From Vicinamibacteria bacterium (lineage in GTDB: Bacteria; Acidobacteriota; Vicinamibacteria; Vicinamibacterales; UBA8438): a stretch of 64,000 nt of DNA. Shown piece after piece: positions 18,392-29,880 of this stretch; the first letter of the stretch is position 1, and each line of letters starts with the position of its first letter. The position numbers were made by a program, and so were the translations under genes. The stretch lies in NCBI GenBank assembly GCA_022820825.1, contig JAJEEU010000062.1, positions 60,825 through 124,824 on the forward strand, written 5' to 3'. The notes below the pieces were generated by a model. That model saw only the letters and a list, made by a program, of their open reading frames with translations. It made no database searches and was not told the DNA's origin.

Positions 18392-18883
18392 GTGCCTGCC
18401 GACCCGGCCCTGACGCCCGCAGCCGCCTCCCGCCGCCACCTCCGCTTCGGCTGGTGGTCCCTGCTGGCGTTCCTCTCGCTCGGCTTCACCCTCGAGATGC
18501 TGCACGGGTTCAAGGTCGGGCTGTACCTGGACGCCTCGAGCGAGACGCGCCGCCTCATGTGGACGCTGGCGCACGCCCACGGCGGGCTCTTCGGGGTGAT
18601 CCACATCCTGTTCGGCCTGTGCCTGCGGGTCGCCCCCGAAGCGGCGCCGCGCCGCCTGCCGGCCGTCTCCATCAGCCTCGTCGGCGCCAGCCTGCTGCTT
18701 CCCGGGGGTTTCTTCCTGGGCGGCGTCACGGTGTACGGCGGCGATCCGGGACTGGGCATCCTGGCCGTCCCGGCCGGCGCGGCGCTCCTGGCCGCGGCCG
18801 TCTACGCCATCGCGCGCGCCACCGCGGCCGCCAGCGTGTCATCCGGCAGACAAGGCAACACGAAAGGCCGCGAGCGGCGCTGA
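18392..18883 (+). CDS. four-helix membrane protein, possible partner of the multihaem cytochrome
   Basis: This 163-residue protein starts with GTG three bases after the cytochrome gene. It has four transmembrane helices (about 20-38, 57-78, 84-106, 115-140). Histidines lie near the membrane surface in EMLHGFK, LAHAHGGLFGVIH. No family is recognised. The position and the histidines would fit a quinone- or haem-linked membrane anchor for the octahaem cytochrome, but the sequence does not prove this. Confidence 0.7.
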   Translation: MPADPALTPAAASRRHLRFGWWSLLAFLSLGFTLEMLHGFKVGLYLDASSETRRLMWTLAHAHGGLFGVIHILFGLCLRVAPEAAPRRLPAVSISLVGASLLLPGGFFLGGVTVYGGDPGLGILAVPAGAALLAAAVYAIARATAAASVSSGRQGNTKGRERR

Positions 18884-18937
18884 ACGTCGCCGCGAGCGCA
18901 TCGGCGACCGCGGCAGCAGGCTGGCGGAAAACGCAGG

Positions 18938-19816
18938 CTAATCGTCCTGATCGAGGAACATCGGCAGGGGCAGCGGGCCCTCCACGCGCGCGCACGCCAG
19001 CGCGCCGCCGTCGACCACGATGGTCTGGCCGGTGATCCAGGCGGACATCTCCGACGCCAGGAAGATGGCCAGCGCCGCGGTGTCGTCCGGCGTGCCGTAG
19101 CGCCGCAACGGGATGAACGGCGCGATCCCGGCCAGGCTCTCGCGGCTGTCCGCCGCGCTCCTGCGGAACAGCAGCGAGCCCGGATCGTCGGTGTTCATCC
19201 GGCGGCCGGCGAAGTCCGTCCCCGGCGACGGCGTGTAGTCGGGCGCCACGGCGTTGATGCGGATGCCGTGCGGTCCCCACTCCGACGAGAGCGTCTTGGT
19301 CAGGTTGATCATGCCGGCCTTGGCCGCCGAGTATGCCGACCAGTTCGGACAGCCGCGAATGCCCTCGGTAGTCGCCACGTTGACTATGACGCCCGACCGG
19401 CCGAGATCGATCCAGCGCCGCGCGACGGTCGTGCTGCACAGCCAGGCCGAGCCCAGGCACGACCGCACGAAGTAGTCGAAGCGTTCGTCGCTGATGGTGA
19501 GCGCCGGGCGCGGGTCCGTCAGGTCGGCCGCGTTGTTGACCAGCACGTCGATCTCCCCCAGCTCGGCGCGCGTGCGTTCCAGCGCGGCGTCGACGTCTGC
19601 GCGCACGCTCACGTCGGCCCGCAGCGCCAGGCCGCGGCGGCCGGTCTCCCGCACGCGCCCCGCCGTCTTGCGGGCGGCCGGCTCGTCGATGTCCAGCACG
19701 GCCACGTCGGCGCCGAACGCCGCCATGTTGACGGCGATCGCCTCGCCGAGGCCGCGCCCGCCGCCGGTGACGACGGCGGTCTTGTCCGTAAGCAGAATCG
19801 TGGACGGGTCGAGCAT
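18938..19816 (-). CDS. short-chain dehydrogenase/reductase
   Basis: This 292-residue SDR has the cofactor loop VVTGGGRGLGEAIA, the acidic residue after strand 2 (VLDIDEP, suggesting NAD preference), NNAAD, and the catalytic YSAAKAG. The residue 13 before the Tyr, normally Ser, is Thr (NVATTEG), an uncommon but tolerated change. The C-terminus ends with the usual TGQTIVVDGG. It is probably a single gene, convergent with the 163-residue membrane protein. Substrate unknown. Confidence 0.85.
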   Translation of the reverse strand: MLDPSTILLTDKTAVVTGGGRGLGEAIAVNMAAFGADVAVLDIDEPAARKTAGRVRETGRRGLALRADVSVRADVDAALERTRAELGEIDVLVNNAADLTDPRPALTISDERFDYFVRSCLGSAWLCSTTVARRWIDLGRSGVIVNVATTEGIRGCPNWSAYSAAKAGMINLTKTLSSEWGPHGIRINAVAPDYTPSPGTDFAGRRMNTDDPGSLLFRRSAADSRESLAGIAPFIPLRRYGTPDDTAALAIFLASEMSAWITGQTIVVDGGALACARVEGPLPLPMFLDQDD

Positions 19817-19890
19817 GCAGCACCTCCTGCGCCGGAGTATTCCGGAGGCGCTTGCGGGGCGTCAAAGCCCGATCTGCCCGGCGCGGGCGT

Positions 19891-20547
19891 TCAGGGACCG
19901 GCGTACAGCTCTTGCAAGCGGGCGTAGTCCAGGGCCGTCAGCGGCAGGAAACGGTGGGGGTACTCCTTGATGAGCGCCGACCGGCAGGGGCTGCACATGA
20001 GCGCCGCGGGTTGATTGTTGTGGGTCAGGCCAAGCGCGTGCCCCAGCTCGTGCGCGATGACGTTGTGCGTGGGCACCGCCTGCTTGACGCGATCCTCCGA
20101 GCGCGTGCCGATGGCGACGAAGTAGCGCTCGGTGTCGTCGACCGGCCAGGCGAACGACATGAGGTGCTGCCGGGACAGCAGGATGAAGATATCGCCCTCC
20201 TCGTCGTGCAGCTCGCGCGGCGCCCGCGGGCCGGTCTCTCCCGCCGAGATGCGTCCCGCCTGCCGCCAGAGCCGCTGCGCATGGTTCTCGAGCGAGCGGG
20301 TCAACGGCGATTCGACGACGACGGCGGCCTCCACGAGCCGCGGGCTGAGCCGCAACTGCGCCAGCGTGCTGTTCCAGAACGCCAGCGCCTCGCGCGTGGG
20401 CGCCAGGCGCTCGTCGTCAAGCGCCGGGGTGAAGATGACGACCTGCCGTTCGGCCGCCGTCTCGCCGGCGAGCGCCGGCAAGGCCTGCCCCGCGAGCAGC
20501 AACCCGGCCAGTCCAACCGCGAGTCGGCGCGGCGCGTTCGATGACAT
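19891..20547 (-). CDS. small secreted metzincin-like metalloprotease
   Basis: A 218-residue protein with a signal peptide (cleavage near ALPALAG). It has the extended zinc site HELGHALGLTH (H166, E167, H170, H176), followed by a Met in ALMCSPC (M184) that fits the metzincin Met-turn. The domain is about the size of a matrixin-like catalytic domain, with no propeptide switch recognised. The Cys pair after the Met-turn (CSPC) is unusual. The exact metzincin family is not certain. It is divergent from the propeller gene at 20633. Confidence 0.78.
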   Translation of the reverse strand: MSSNAPRRLAVGLAGLLLAGQALPALAGETAAERQVVIFTPALDDERLAPTREALAFWNSTLAQLRLSPRLVEAAVVVESPLTRSLENHAQRLWRQAGRISAGETGPRAPRELHDEEGDIFILLSRQHLMSFAWPVDDTERYFVAIGTRSEDRVKQAVPTHNVIAHELGHALGLTHNNQPAALMCSPCRSALIKEYPHRFLPLTALDYARLQELYAGP

Positions 20548-20621
20548 ACGTTACTTGGGGCTGCGCTGCATTAACTGCTCTGGGCAGCGGCGATTATAGC
20601 GGCGGCGGCGGCAGACGGGAT

Positions 20622-20627
20622 TACAAT
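20622..20627 (+). promoter_or_regulatory. -10-like box TACAAT just before the start codon
   Basis: TACAAT ends five bases before the ATG at 20633, so transcripts would begin at or next to the start codon. No ribosome-binding site is visible. Confidence 0.4.
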
Positions 20628-20632
20628 GTGGC

Positions 20633-21868
20633 ATGCGAGGTTCCGCCCTGGTACGGATCGGCGCGGTGCTGCTGCTGGCCGCCCCGGCGGCCGAGGGCGG
20701 CGACTGGCCGGAGTTCCGCGGGCCGGACGGCCAGGGGCACTCGGTCGAGAGCGGTCTGCCGGCCGAGTGGAGCGAAGACCGGAATGTCGAGTGGAAGGCC
20801 CCGGTTCCCGGCCGGGGCTGGTCGACGCCGGTGGTCGTGGACGGCCGCATCTGGCTCACCACCGGCACCGCCGAGGGCGGCGGCGTGCTGCGCCTGCTCG
20901 CATTCGATGCCGACAGCGGGCAGGAGACGCTCAATGTCGAGGTCTTCCGCACGGAGGACGAAGACTCCCCGAACCCCAAGAACAGCCTGGCGTCGCCCAC
21001 GCCAATCGTCGACGGAGACCGCGTCTACGTGCACTTCGGCGCGTACGGCACCGCGGCCGTGAGCACGGCCGGCGAGGTCCTGTGGACCGCGCGGTTCCCG
21101 TACGTGACGCAGCACGGCTACGGCGGCTCGCCGATCCTCTACGACGACCTGCTCATCCTCAACGGCGACGGGTACGACGTCGCGTTCGTGCTGGCCCTCG
21201 ACACGCGCACCGGGGAGGTCCGCTGGAAGGCGGACCGGGAGGAGCCGGTGTCGCAGGCGTACTCGACGCCGCTGGCGATCAGCGTGGACGGCCAGGACCA
21301 GATCATCAGCGTCGCCGCGTTCCGCGCGTCGGCCCATGACCCCGCCACCGGCGCCGAGCTCTGGCGCGTGCGCTACGGGCGCGGCTTCTCGAACGTGCCG
21401 CGGCCGGTCTACGGCAACGGGCTCGTATTCATCGCCACCGGCTTCCAGACGCCGTCCATGCTTGCGGTGCGCGCCGACGGGTCGGGCGACGTGACCGATA
21501 CGCACGTGGCGTGGACGCTGCGGCGCGGGGCGCCGCACACCCCGTCCCCGCTGCTGGTCGGCAGCGAGCTGTACATGGTGAGCGACTACGGCGTGCTGAC
21601 CTGCATCGACGCGGAGAGCGGCGAGGTCCATTGGCAGCACCGCATCGGCGGCAACTACTCCGCCTCGCCCGTATTCGCGGACGGTCGCATCTACCTCCAG
21701 AGCGAGGAAGGCAAGACCACGGTGATCGCGCCCGGGACGACCTACTCGGAGCTCGCCGTCAACCAGCTCGACGGTTCGACGCTCGCGTCCATGGCGGTCG
21801 CGGACGGCTCCTTCTTCCTGCGCACGGAAAGCCACCTGTATCGCATCACCGAGAGCGACGCGCAGTAG
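20633..21868 (+). CDS. secreted PQQ-like beta-propeller protein
   Basis: This 411-residue protein has a signal peptide (cleavage near AAEGG) and begins with DWPEFRGPDGQGHS..LPAEWSEDRNVEWKAPVPGRGWSTPVVVDGRIW, the typical opening of PQQ-like propeller proteins. Repeated blades contain GDRVYVHFG, TGEVRWKAD and SGEVHWQH. Most such proteins do not bind PQQ; they are scaffold propellers, and no PQQ ligands are obvious here. It is a paralogue of 27461-28810. The RND pump gene follows after 21 bases on the same strand and may be co-transcribed. Confidence 0.85.
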   Translation: MRGSALVRIGAVLLLAAPAAEGGDWPEFRGPDGQGHSVESGLPAEWSEDRNVEWKAPVPGRGWSTPVVVDGRIWLTTGTAEGGGVLRLLAFDADSGQETLNVEVFRTEDEDSPNPKNSLASPTPIVDGDRVYVHFGAYGTAAVSTAGEVLWTARFPYVTQHGYGGSPILYDDLLILNGDGYDVAFVLALDTRTGEVRWKADREEPVSQAYSTPLAISVDGQDQIISVAAFRASAHDPATGAELWRVRYGRGFSNVPRPVYGNGLVFIATGFQTPSMLAVRADGSGDVTDTHVAWTLRRGAPHTPSPLLVGSELYMVSDYGVLTCIDAESGEVHWQHRIGGNYSASPVFADGRIYLQSEEGKTTVIAPGTTYSELAVNQLDGSTLASMAVADGSFFLRTESHLYRITESDAQ

Positions 21869-21889
21869 GGCCACGAAGGCAGGAACAGC

Positions 21890-25072
<3,183 letters not shown>

Positions 25073-25084
25073 GAGCTCGCTGCC

Positions 25085-25525
25085 GTGAGTGTCCTGGCCG
25101 CCGCGGGTGTCGCGGTGGCGGCGTACCTGGGGATCGTCGTCGCGGTCGAGTCGCTGGTCGGATTCATGGGACGCCGCCACGCCCGCCGCGGCGTCCAGGC
25201 GGGCGAAACCTGGCTCACGATCACGGCGACGGTCGACGGTGAAGACAGGAGCGTAGTCGTGGCCGGTGTGGAGAGCGCCGGACGAACGTACGTGGCCGCC
25301 AACCACTGGCCGAGGACCTGGTACCGCCGGATGGTCGAGAATCCGGATGTCCGGGTCACCGTTCAGGGCAGGCAGGCCGCCTGTCGCGCCGTGCCGGTCA
25401 GCGGCGACGAGCGTTCGCGCATCGCAAGCGAATACCACTTGCCGCTGATCGTACGGATCCTCACCGGTTTCCCGCCGCGCGCGTTCCTGAGGCTCGACCC
25501 CGTCGTCCCCGAGCCGGCGCCGTAA
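25085..25525 (+). CDS. nitroreductase/deazaflavin-like small oxidoreductase
   Basis: This 146-residue protein starts at a GTG 12 bases after the pump gene. One N-terminal helix (residues 3-22) is followed by a split-barrel pattern: YVAANHWPRTWYRRMVENPDVRVTVQGRQAACRAVPVSGDERSRI. This resembles the nitroreductase (F420-type, Ddn-like) family, whose members have AANGG...WYRNLLANP..V.V. Whether it binds F420, FMN or nothing is unclear. It is probably in one transcript with the pump. Confidence 0.6.
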   Translation: MSVLAAAGVAVAAYLGIVVAVESLVGFMGRRHARRGVQAGETWLTITATVDGEDRSVVVAGVESAGRTYVAANHWPRTWYRRMVENPDVRVTVQGRQAACRAVPVSGDERSRIASEYHLPLIVRILTGFPPRAFLRLDPVVPEPAP

Positions 25526-25571
25526 ACCGACCGAGGTCAACGTCGAGGTCGTGACGTCGGTCGCGCTCCGT

Positions 25572-27371
25572 CTACCCCGAGACGTCGAGACCGACGGCGG
25601 CCATCAGGGCGAGGGCGTTGGTGCCGGTGGCGCGGCCGGGGCGCAGGCGGTAGTCGAACGTCATCTCGCCGGCGGCGAACTGGTCCTCGAAGTGTACGTT
25701 GACGGCCACGGGCGCGAGGCGGTCGGCGAGACCGGCCAGCGCCAGGTCGTGGGTGGTGACGAGGCCCACGGCCCGCAGCCCGATGAAGAAGCGCAGCACG
25801 CCGTGCGCGCCCTCCACGCGGTCGCGCGAGTTCGTGCCGTGAAACAGCTCGTCCAGCAGGAACAGCAACGGCGCCGGCCCGCGCGCCATGTCCACCAGGC
25901 GGCGCAGGCGCACGATCTCGGCGTAGAAGCGCGAGCGGCCGTCCAGCAGCGAGTCCTGGACGCGCAGCGTGCCGCCGATCGCCAGCGGCGTGAGGCGCAG
26001 CCGCCGAGCGCACACGACGGAGCCGGCCAGCGCCAGCACGGCGTTGACGCCGACCGTACGCAGCAACGTGGTCTTGCCGGACATGTTCGATCCGCTGACG
26101 ACCAGCAGTTGCGGCTCGGCGCCGAGCGACACGTCGTTGGCGACGGCCCTGGTGCGCGGCAGCAGCGGGTGCGCCAGGCCCTCGCCTTCGTAGACAGGCG
26201 CGTCGCCCTCGGCCAGCTCCGGGAACCGGTCGTCCGGACGGCCGAACCGGTAGGTTGCCAGCGAGCTGAACGCCTCGATTTCTCCGGCGCAGCAGAGCCA
26301 CCCCTCCACCGCCCCGCCATGGCGGGCGCGCCACGCTTCAACCGCGGTTGCGCACTGCAGTCCCCAGAGCAGGACGGCCGCGACCGGCGCGAACATCAGG
26401 TTGTGCTGCCACTCGTGCATCTGGACCGGCCGGCTCAGCCGCCGTGCCGCGCGCACCGGGTCGTCGGCGCCGGCGGCAAGTCCTGCCGCGAGCCGCCGGA
26501 GACTCTCGGCCGCAAACTGCTCACGCTGCACGCGCGCCGCCAGCGCGGCGAAGACGTCGAGCTCACGGGACGGCACGGAAGCGCCGTGCAGGACCCGCGC
26601 GACCGCGCGGCCGAACAGCATCCCGCCGACGGCGTTGAATGCGGCGACGCCCAGCGGCACCGCCCACGAAACGAGCCCCGCGCCGGCCGCGGCCGTCCCC
26701 GCGACTACAGCCGCCGCGAGCACGGCGGCAGCCGGCCGCAGCGCTCCCGTGCGCAGTTGCGCGGGGGCCGTCGCCCAGGCAACGAGCTGGGCCGAATCGA
26801 CACCGTCGCGTACGTCAGCGCCGGCGGTGTACAGGTCCTCGCGGAACAGCGGGCGCGCGGCCAGATCCCGCACGGCCGCCTGGCGGTGACGCACAGTCGC
26901 GGCGTCGGCCCCCTCCAGGAGCCAGCGCGCCAGCGATTCCTCCCCCGCAGCCGTCTGGGCTGTAGTCAGCAACTGGAACAGCGAGCCCTTGCCGCAGATG
27001 TCCAGGTCGAGCGCGTATGGATGCTCGGGGTCCCGGAATCGCTCGCCGGCGCCGCCCCGGCCGACCCAGCGGTCCTCCAGGCGCGCCAGCGCCAGCTCGT
27101 GCCAGTCCACCGCGCGCGTCGCCGTGCGCAGCGCACGCAGCACCCGGTCGTGCACGACGGCCAGGGCCGTGAACAGCGCGGCCGGAACGGCCAGCCACCA
27201 GCCGGACAGCCAGCCCTGCCACGCGGCGGCGCCGATGACGAGGATCGCCAGCACGGTCGCCAGGCGCCCCCTGCTGAGCCACAGATGGGACCTTTCGAGC
27301 TCCGCGGCGCGGACCCGGCGGGCGGACAACTGTCCGCGGTGATACCCGACGGGATCGGTGATATCCGCCAC
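25572..27371 (-). CDS. membrane-associated MutS-family ATPase
   Basis: This 599-residue protein has a C-terminal MutS domain V: Walker A VVSGSNMSGKTTLLRT (about residues 418-433), the Walker B LFLLDELFHGTNSRDR and the following TTHDLAL switch. It lacks the mismatch-recognition domain I. Instead it has two or three hydrophobic segments (residues 36-68, 215-245), as in the membrane-linked MutS-like proteins of Bacteroidetes and Acidobacteria. It is unlikely to act in mismatch repair; the true role is not known. The start is a GTG at 27371, ten bases from a TATAAT box. Confidence 0.85.
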   Translation of the reverse strand: MADITDPVGYHRGQLSARRVRAAELERSHLWLSRGRLATVLAILVIGAAAWQGWLSGWWLAVPAALFTALAVVHDRVLRALRTATRAVDWHELALARLEDRWVGRGGAGERFRDPEHPYALDLDICGKGSLFQLLTTAQTAAGEESLARWLLEGADAATVRHRQAAVRDLAARPLFREDLYTAGADVRDGVDSAQLVAWATAPAQLRTGALRPAAAVLAAAVVAGTAAAGAGLVSWAVPLGVAAFNAVGGMLFGRAVARVLHGASVPSRELDVFAALAARVQREQFAAESLRRLAAGLAAGADDPVRAARRLSRPVQMHEWQHNLMFAPVAAVLLWGLQCATAVEAWRARHGGAVEGWLCCAGEIEAFSSLATYRFGRPDDRFPELAEGDAPVYEGEGLAHPLLPRTRAVANDVSLGAEPQLLVVSGSNMSGKTTLLRTVGVNAVLALAGSVVCARRLRLTPLAIGGTLRVQDSLLDGRSRFYAEIVRLRRLVDMARGPAPLLFLLDELFHGTNSRDRVEGAHGVLRFFIGLRAVGLVTTHDLALAGLADRLAPVAVNVHFEDQFAAGEMTFDYRLRPGRATGTNALALMAAVGLDVSG

Positions 27372-27380
27372 GGCCAGCGG

Positions 27381-27386
27381 ATTATA
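27381..27386 (-). promoter_or_regulatory. TATAAT -10 box for the MutS-like gene
   Basis: On the minus strand TATAAT lies nine bases before the GTG start at 27371, so the message would be leaderless or nearly so. It is one of two back-to-back TATAAT boxes in this divergent region. Confidence 0.5.
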
Positions 27387-27411
27387 GTGAGAAGCGCCGC
27401 GGCCCCGGTTC

Positions 27412-27417
27412 TATAAT
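27412..27417 (+). promoter_or_regulatory. TATAAT -10 box for the propeller gene
   Basis: TATAAT lies 44 bases before the ATG at 27461. This leaves a leader of about 35 bases that includes a GGAAGGGA ribosome-binding site. No convincing -35 is visible. Confidence 0.5.
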
Positions 27418-27460
27418 GGGCGGGCGGTTCGGGAAGTAGCCCCGAGTGGAAGGGAACGTA

Positions 27461-28810
27461 ATGCGGAAAACGCTGCTCACGACCGTCGCACTGCTGCTCG
27501 CGCTGCCGCTGGCCCTGGCCGGCAGCGACTGGCCGCGGTTCCGGGGCCTCGAGGCTGGCGTGGCGCCCGACCACCCCGATCTGCCGGAACGCTGGAGCGA
27601 GACGGAGAACGTCGTCTGGAAGGTCGACATTCCCGGGCTGGCCTGGAGTTCCCCGATCGTCTCCGGCGATCGGGTGTTCGTGACGAGCGCCGTCAGCGCG
27701 GGCGACGAGCCGCAGCCGGTCAAGGGGCTCTACGACCCGGGCGACGAGCACGGCAAGCGCGACGCGATCGCCTCCCACCGCTGGATGGTGTACGCCGTCG
27801 ACCTGGCGACGGGCGCGATCCGTTGGGAGCGCGAGCTGCGGTCGACGGTACCCACAATCAAGCGCCACATCAAGGCGAGCTTCGCCTCGGAAACGCCGGT
27901 CACCGACGGGCAGCGCGTGTACGTCTACTTCGGCAGCATCGGCCTCGTTGCCGCCCTGGACGCCGGCACGGGCGACGTCGCGTGGACACACGAGCTCGGC
28001 GCGTTCAACGGCCACCAGGAATTCGCCCCGGCCGCCTCCCCGGCGCTGCACGACGGCCGGCTGTACGTCGTCAACGACAACACGACCGAGTCGTTCTTCA
28101 CGGCGTTCGACGCGGAGACCGGCGAGCAGTTGTGGCGCGTCGTGCGGGAGGAGACCGAGAACTGGTCCACGCCGTTCGTCTGGGAGAACGAGCTGCGGAC
28201 CGAGATCGTGATCACGGCCCGCCAGAAGGTCCGCTCGTACGACCTGGGCGGCAACGTGCTGTGGGAGCTGCGGGGCATGACCGGCAACGTCGCCCCGTCG
28301 CCGTTCGCCAGGGACGGGCTGATCTATCTGAGCTCCGGCTACCCCGGCTCGTCGGTGCGGCCGGTCTATGCCGTCCGGCCCGGCGGCTCGGGCGACATCT
28401 CGCTCGACCCCGACAATCCGCATGCCGACCATCCCTACATCGCCTGGTTCCAGCCGCTGCTCGGGACGTACGTGACATCGGCGCTGGTGTACCAGGGCAC
28501 CTACTACACCCTGCTCGACCGCGGTCTGATGCTGGCGCACGACGCCCGCACCGGGCAGGAGATCTACGGCCGCAAGCGGCTCAGGCCGGGCAGCGGGTTC
28601 ACCGCCTCGCCGTGGGCGTACAACGGGAAGATCTTCGTCCTGAGCGAGGACGGCGACACGTACGTCATCCCGGCCGGGCCGGAGTTCGAGATCGTCGCCA
28701 CGAACTCGCTGAACGAGATGGCGCTGGCGACGCCGGCCGTCGCCGGCGGCAATCTGCTGATCCGCACGCAGTCGAAGCTGTACTGCTTCTCCGAGGGCGG
28801 AGGCGCCTGA
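27461..28810 (+). CDS. secreted PQQ-like beta-propeller protein
   Basis: A 449-residue protein with signal peptide (cleavage near LALAGSD). It opens with DWPRFRGLEAGVAPDHPDLPERWSETENVVWKVDIPGLAWSSPIV, the same plan as 20633-21868. Propeller blades repeat as GDRVFVTS, DGQRVYVYFG, AFDAETGEQLWRVV, DARTGQEIYGRK. The ATG at 27461 follows GGAAGGGA. The stop overlaps the next start (TGATG). It probably acts as an extracytoplasmic scaffold or dehydrogenase-like protein; cofactor binding is not evident. Confidence 0.87.
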   Translation: MRKTLLTTVALLLALPLALAGSDWPRFRGLEAGVAPDHPDLPERWSETENVVWKVDIPGLAWSSPIVSGDRVFVTSAVSAGDEPQPVKGLYDPGDEHGKRDAIASHRWMVYAVDLATGAIRWERELRSTVPTIKRHIKASFASETPVTDGQRVYVYFGSIGLVAALDAGTGDVAWTHELGAFNGHQEFAPAASPALHDGRLYVVNDNTTESFFTAFDAETGEQLWRVVREETENWSTPFVWENELRTEIVITARQKVRSYDLGGNVLWELRGMTGNVAPSPFARDGLIYLSSGYPGSSVRPVYAVRPGGSGDISLDPDNPHADHPYIAWFQPLLGTYVTSALVYQGTYYTLLDRGLMLAHDARTGQEIYGRKRLRPGSGFTASPWAYNGKIFVLSEDGDTYVIPAGPEFEIVATNSLNEMALATPAVAGGNLLIRTQSKLYCFSEGGGA

Positions 28811-29871
28811 TGGCCGGCTGGATTCCGCGGCGGTGCGTCTGGATGCTGCTCGTGGCCGGACTGGCTGCGGGAGCCGGCGGCGCATCCCCGGCCGCGCAGA
28901 CGCTCGCGTTCACGCCGATCGGCACCATCTCGGGACCGCTCGACCTGGTCCGCGCGCACGGCAGCTTCGCGTACGTGACGCGGGGCAGCACGCTGACGGT
29001 CTACGACATCTCGAATCCGGCGGCGCCGGCGCGGCGCGGGTCGTACGAGCTGCCGGAGAAGGTCTGGGGCTTCACGGTGATCGGCCCGCTGGCGTACGCG
29101 GCGGCCGGCCACTCGGGCATGTGGATCGTCGACGTGTCCGACCCCGACAATCCCACGCTGCGCGGCTCGGTGACGACGCCCGGACAGGCCAAGAACGTGG
29201 CGGTGTCCGGCAACCGCGCGGTGGTGGCCGACCACATGTCGGGCGTGGACGTCATCGACATCTCGGATCTCGCCGCGCCGGCCACCGTCGGTTCGGTCTA
29301 CACCGACGGCTACGCGCGCGACGTCGCGATGTTCGGAGCGCAGGCGTACGCCGTGGACCATCCGGCCGGCTTCTACGTGCTGGACATGACGCGGGACGAC
29401 CCGCTCGATCCGGTCGGCTCGCTGCAGTCCGCGTCGGCGCCGCGCCACGTCGAGGTCATCGCGGCGAATCCGGACGTCGCGGTGCTGGTGGGCGGCGTGC
29501 CGTACGACCCGCTGCGCGTGCTGCGGACGGAGGACCGGCCGGACGACCCGCGCGGCACGCTCCAGCTCTACGACGTCTCCGACCCCGCGGCCCCCACGCT
29601 GATCAACACGTTTCCGACCCCCGGCAACGCCCAGCGCGCGGAGATCGTCGGCACGCTGGCGTACGTCGCCGACGGACCGACAGGACTGTCGGTGGTCGAC
29701 CTGTCGGACCCTGCAAGCCCGCGGGTCGCGGGCACGTTTCAGACGCGCGATTCCGCGCGCGACGTGGCGGTTGCCGATACGGCGGTGCTGGTGCTCGACG
29801 GGACGATCCGGCGCGGTTCCCATACCCACGAGGACGGCGACGTCATCATCCTGCGCAGGACGGAAAACTGA
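28810..29871 (+). CDS. secreted LVIVD-repeat beta-propeller protein
   Basis: This 353-residue protein has a signal peptide (to about residue 29) and six to seven repeats of the LVIVD type, such as LTVYDISNPAAPARRGSY, MWIVDVSDPDNPTLRGSV, VDVIDISDLAAPATVGSV and LSVVDLSDPASPRVAGTF. These build a propeller usually exposed at the surface. Its start overlaps the stop of the PQQ-propeller gene (TGATG), so the two are translationally coupled, and the epoxide hydrolase follows after 9 bases. Function unknown. Confidence 0.85.
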   Translation: MAGWIPRRCVWMLLVAGLAAGAGGASPAAQTLAFTPIGTISGPLDLVRAHGSFAYVTRGSTLTVYDISNPAAPARRGSYELPEKVWGFTVIGPLAYAAAGHSGMWIVDVSDPDNPTLRGSVTTPGQAKNVAVSGNRAVVADHMSGVDVIDISDLAAPATVGSVYTDGYARDVAMFGAQAYAVDHPAGFYVLDMTRDDPLDPVGSLQSASAPRHVEVIAANPDVAVLVGGVPYDPLRVLRTEDRPDDPRGTLQLYDVSDPAAPTLINTFPTPGNAQRAEIVGTLAYVADGPTGLSVVDLSDPASPRVAGTFQTRDSARDVAVADTAVLVLDGTIRRGSHTHEDGDVIILRRTEN

Positions 29872-29880
29872 GAACAGTTT

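Noticed and set aside
13181..18604. An 1807-codon open frame on the minus strand
   Set aside because: Only its last 583 codons (amidase) are a gene. The rest lies antisense to the octahaem cytochrome operon and the secreted protein gene, which have clear motifs.
25572..27371. DNA mismatch repair MutS
   Set aside because: It lacks the mismatch-binding domain and has membrane segments; only the ATPase domain matches.
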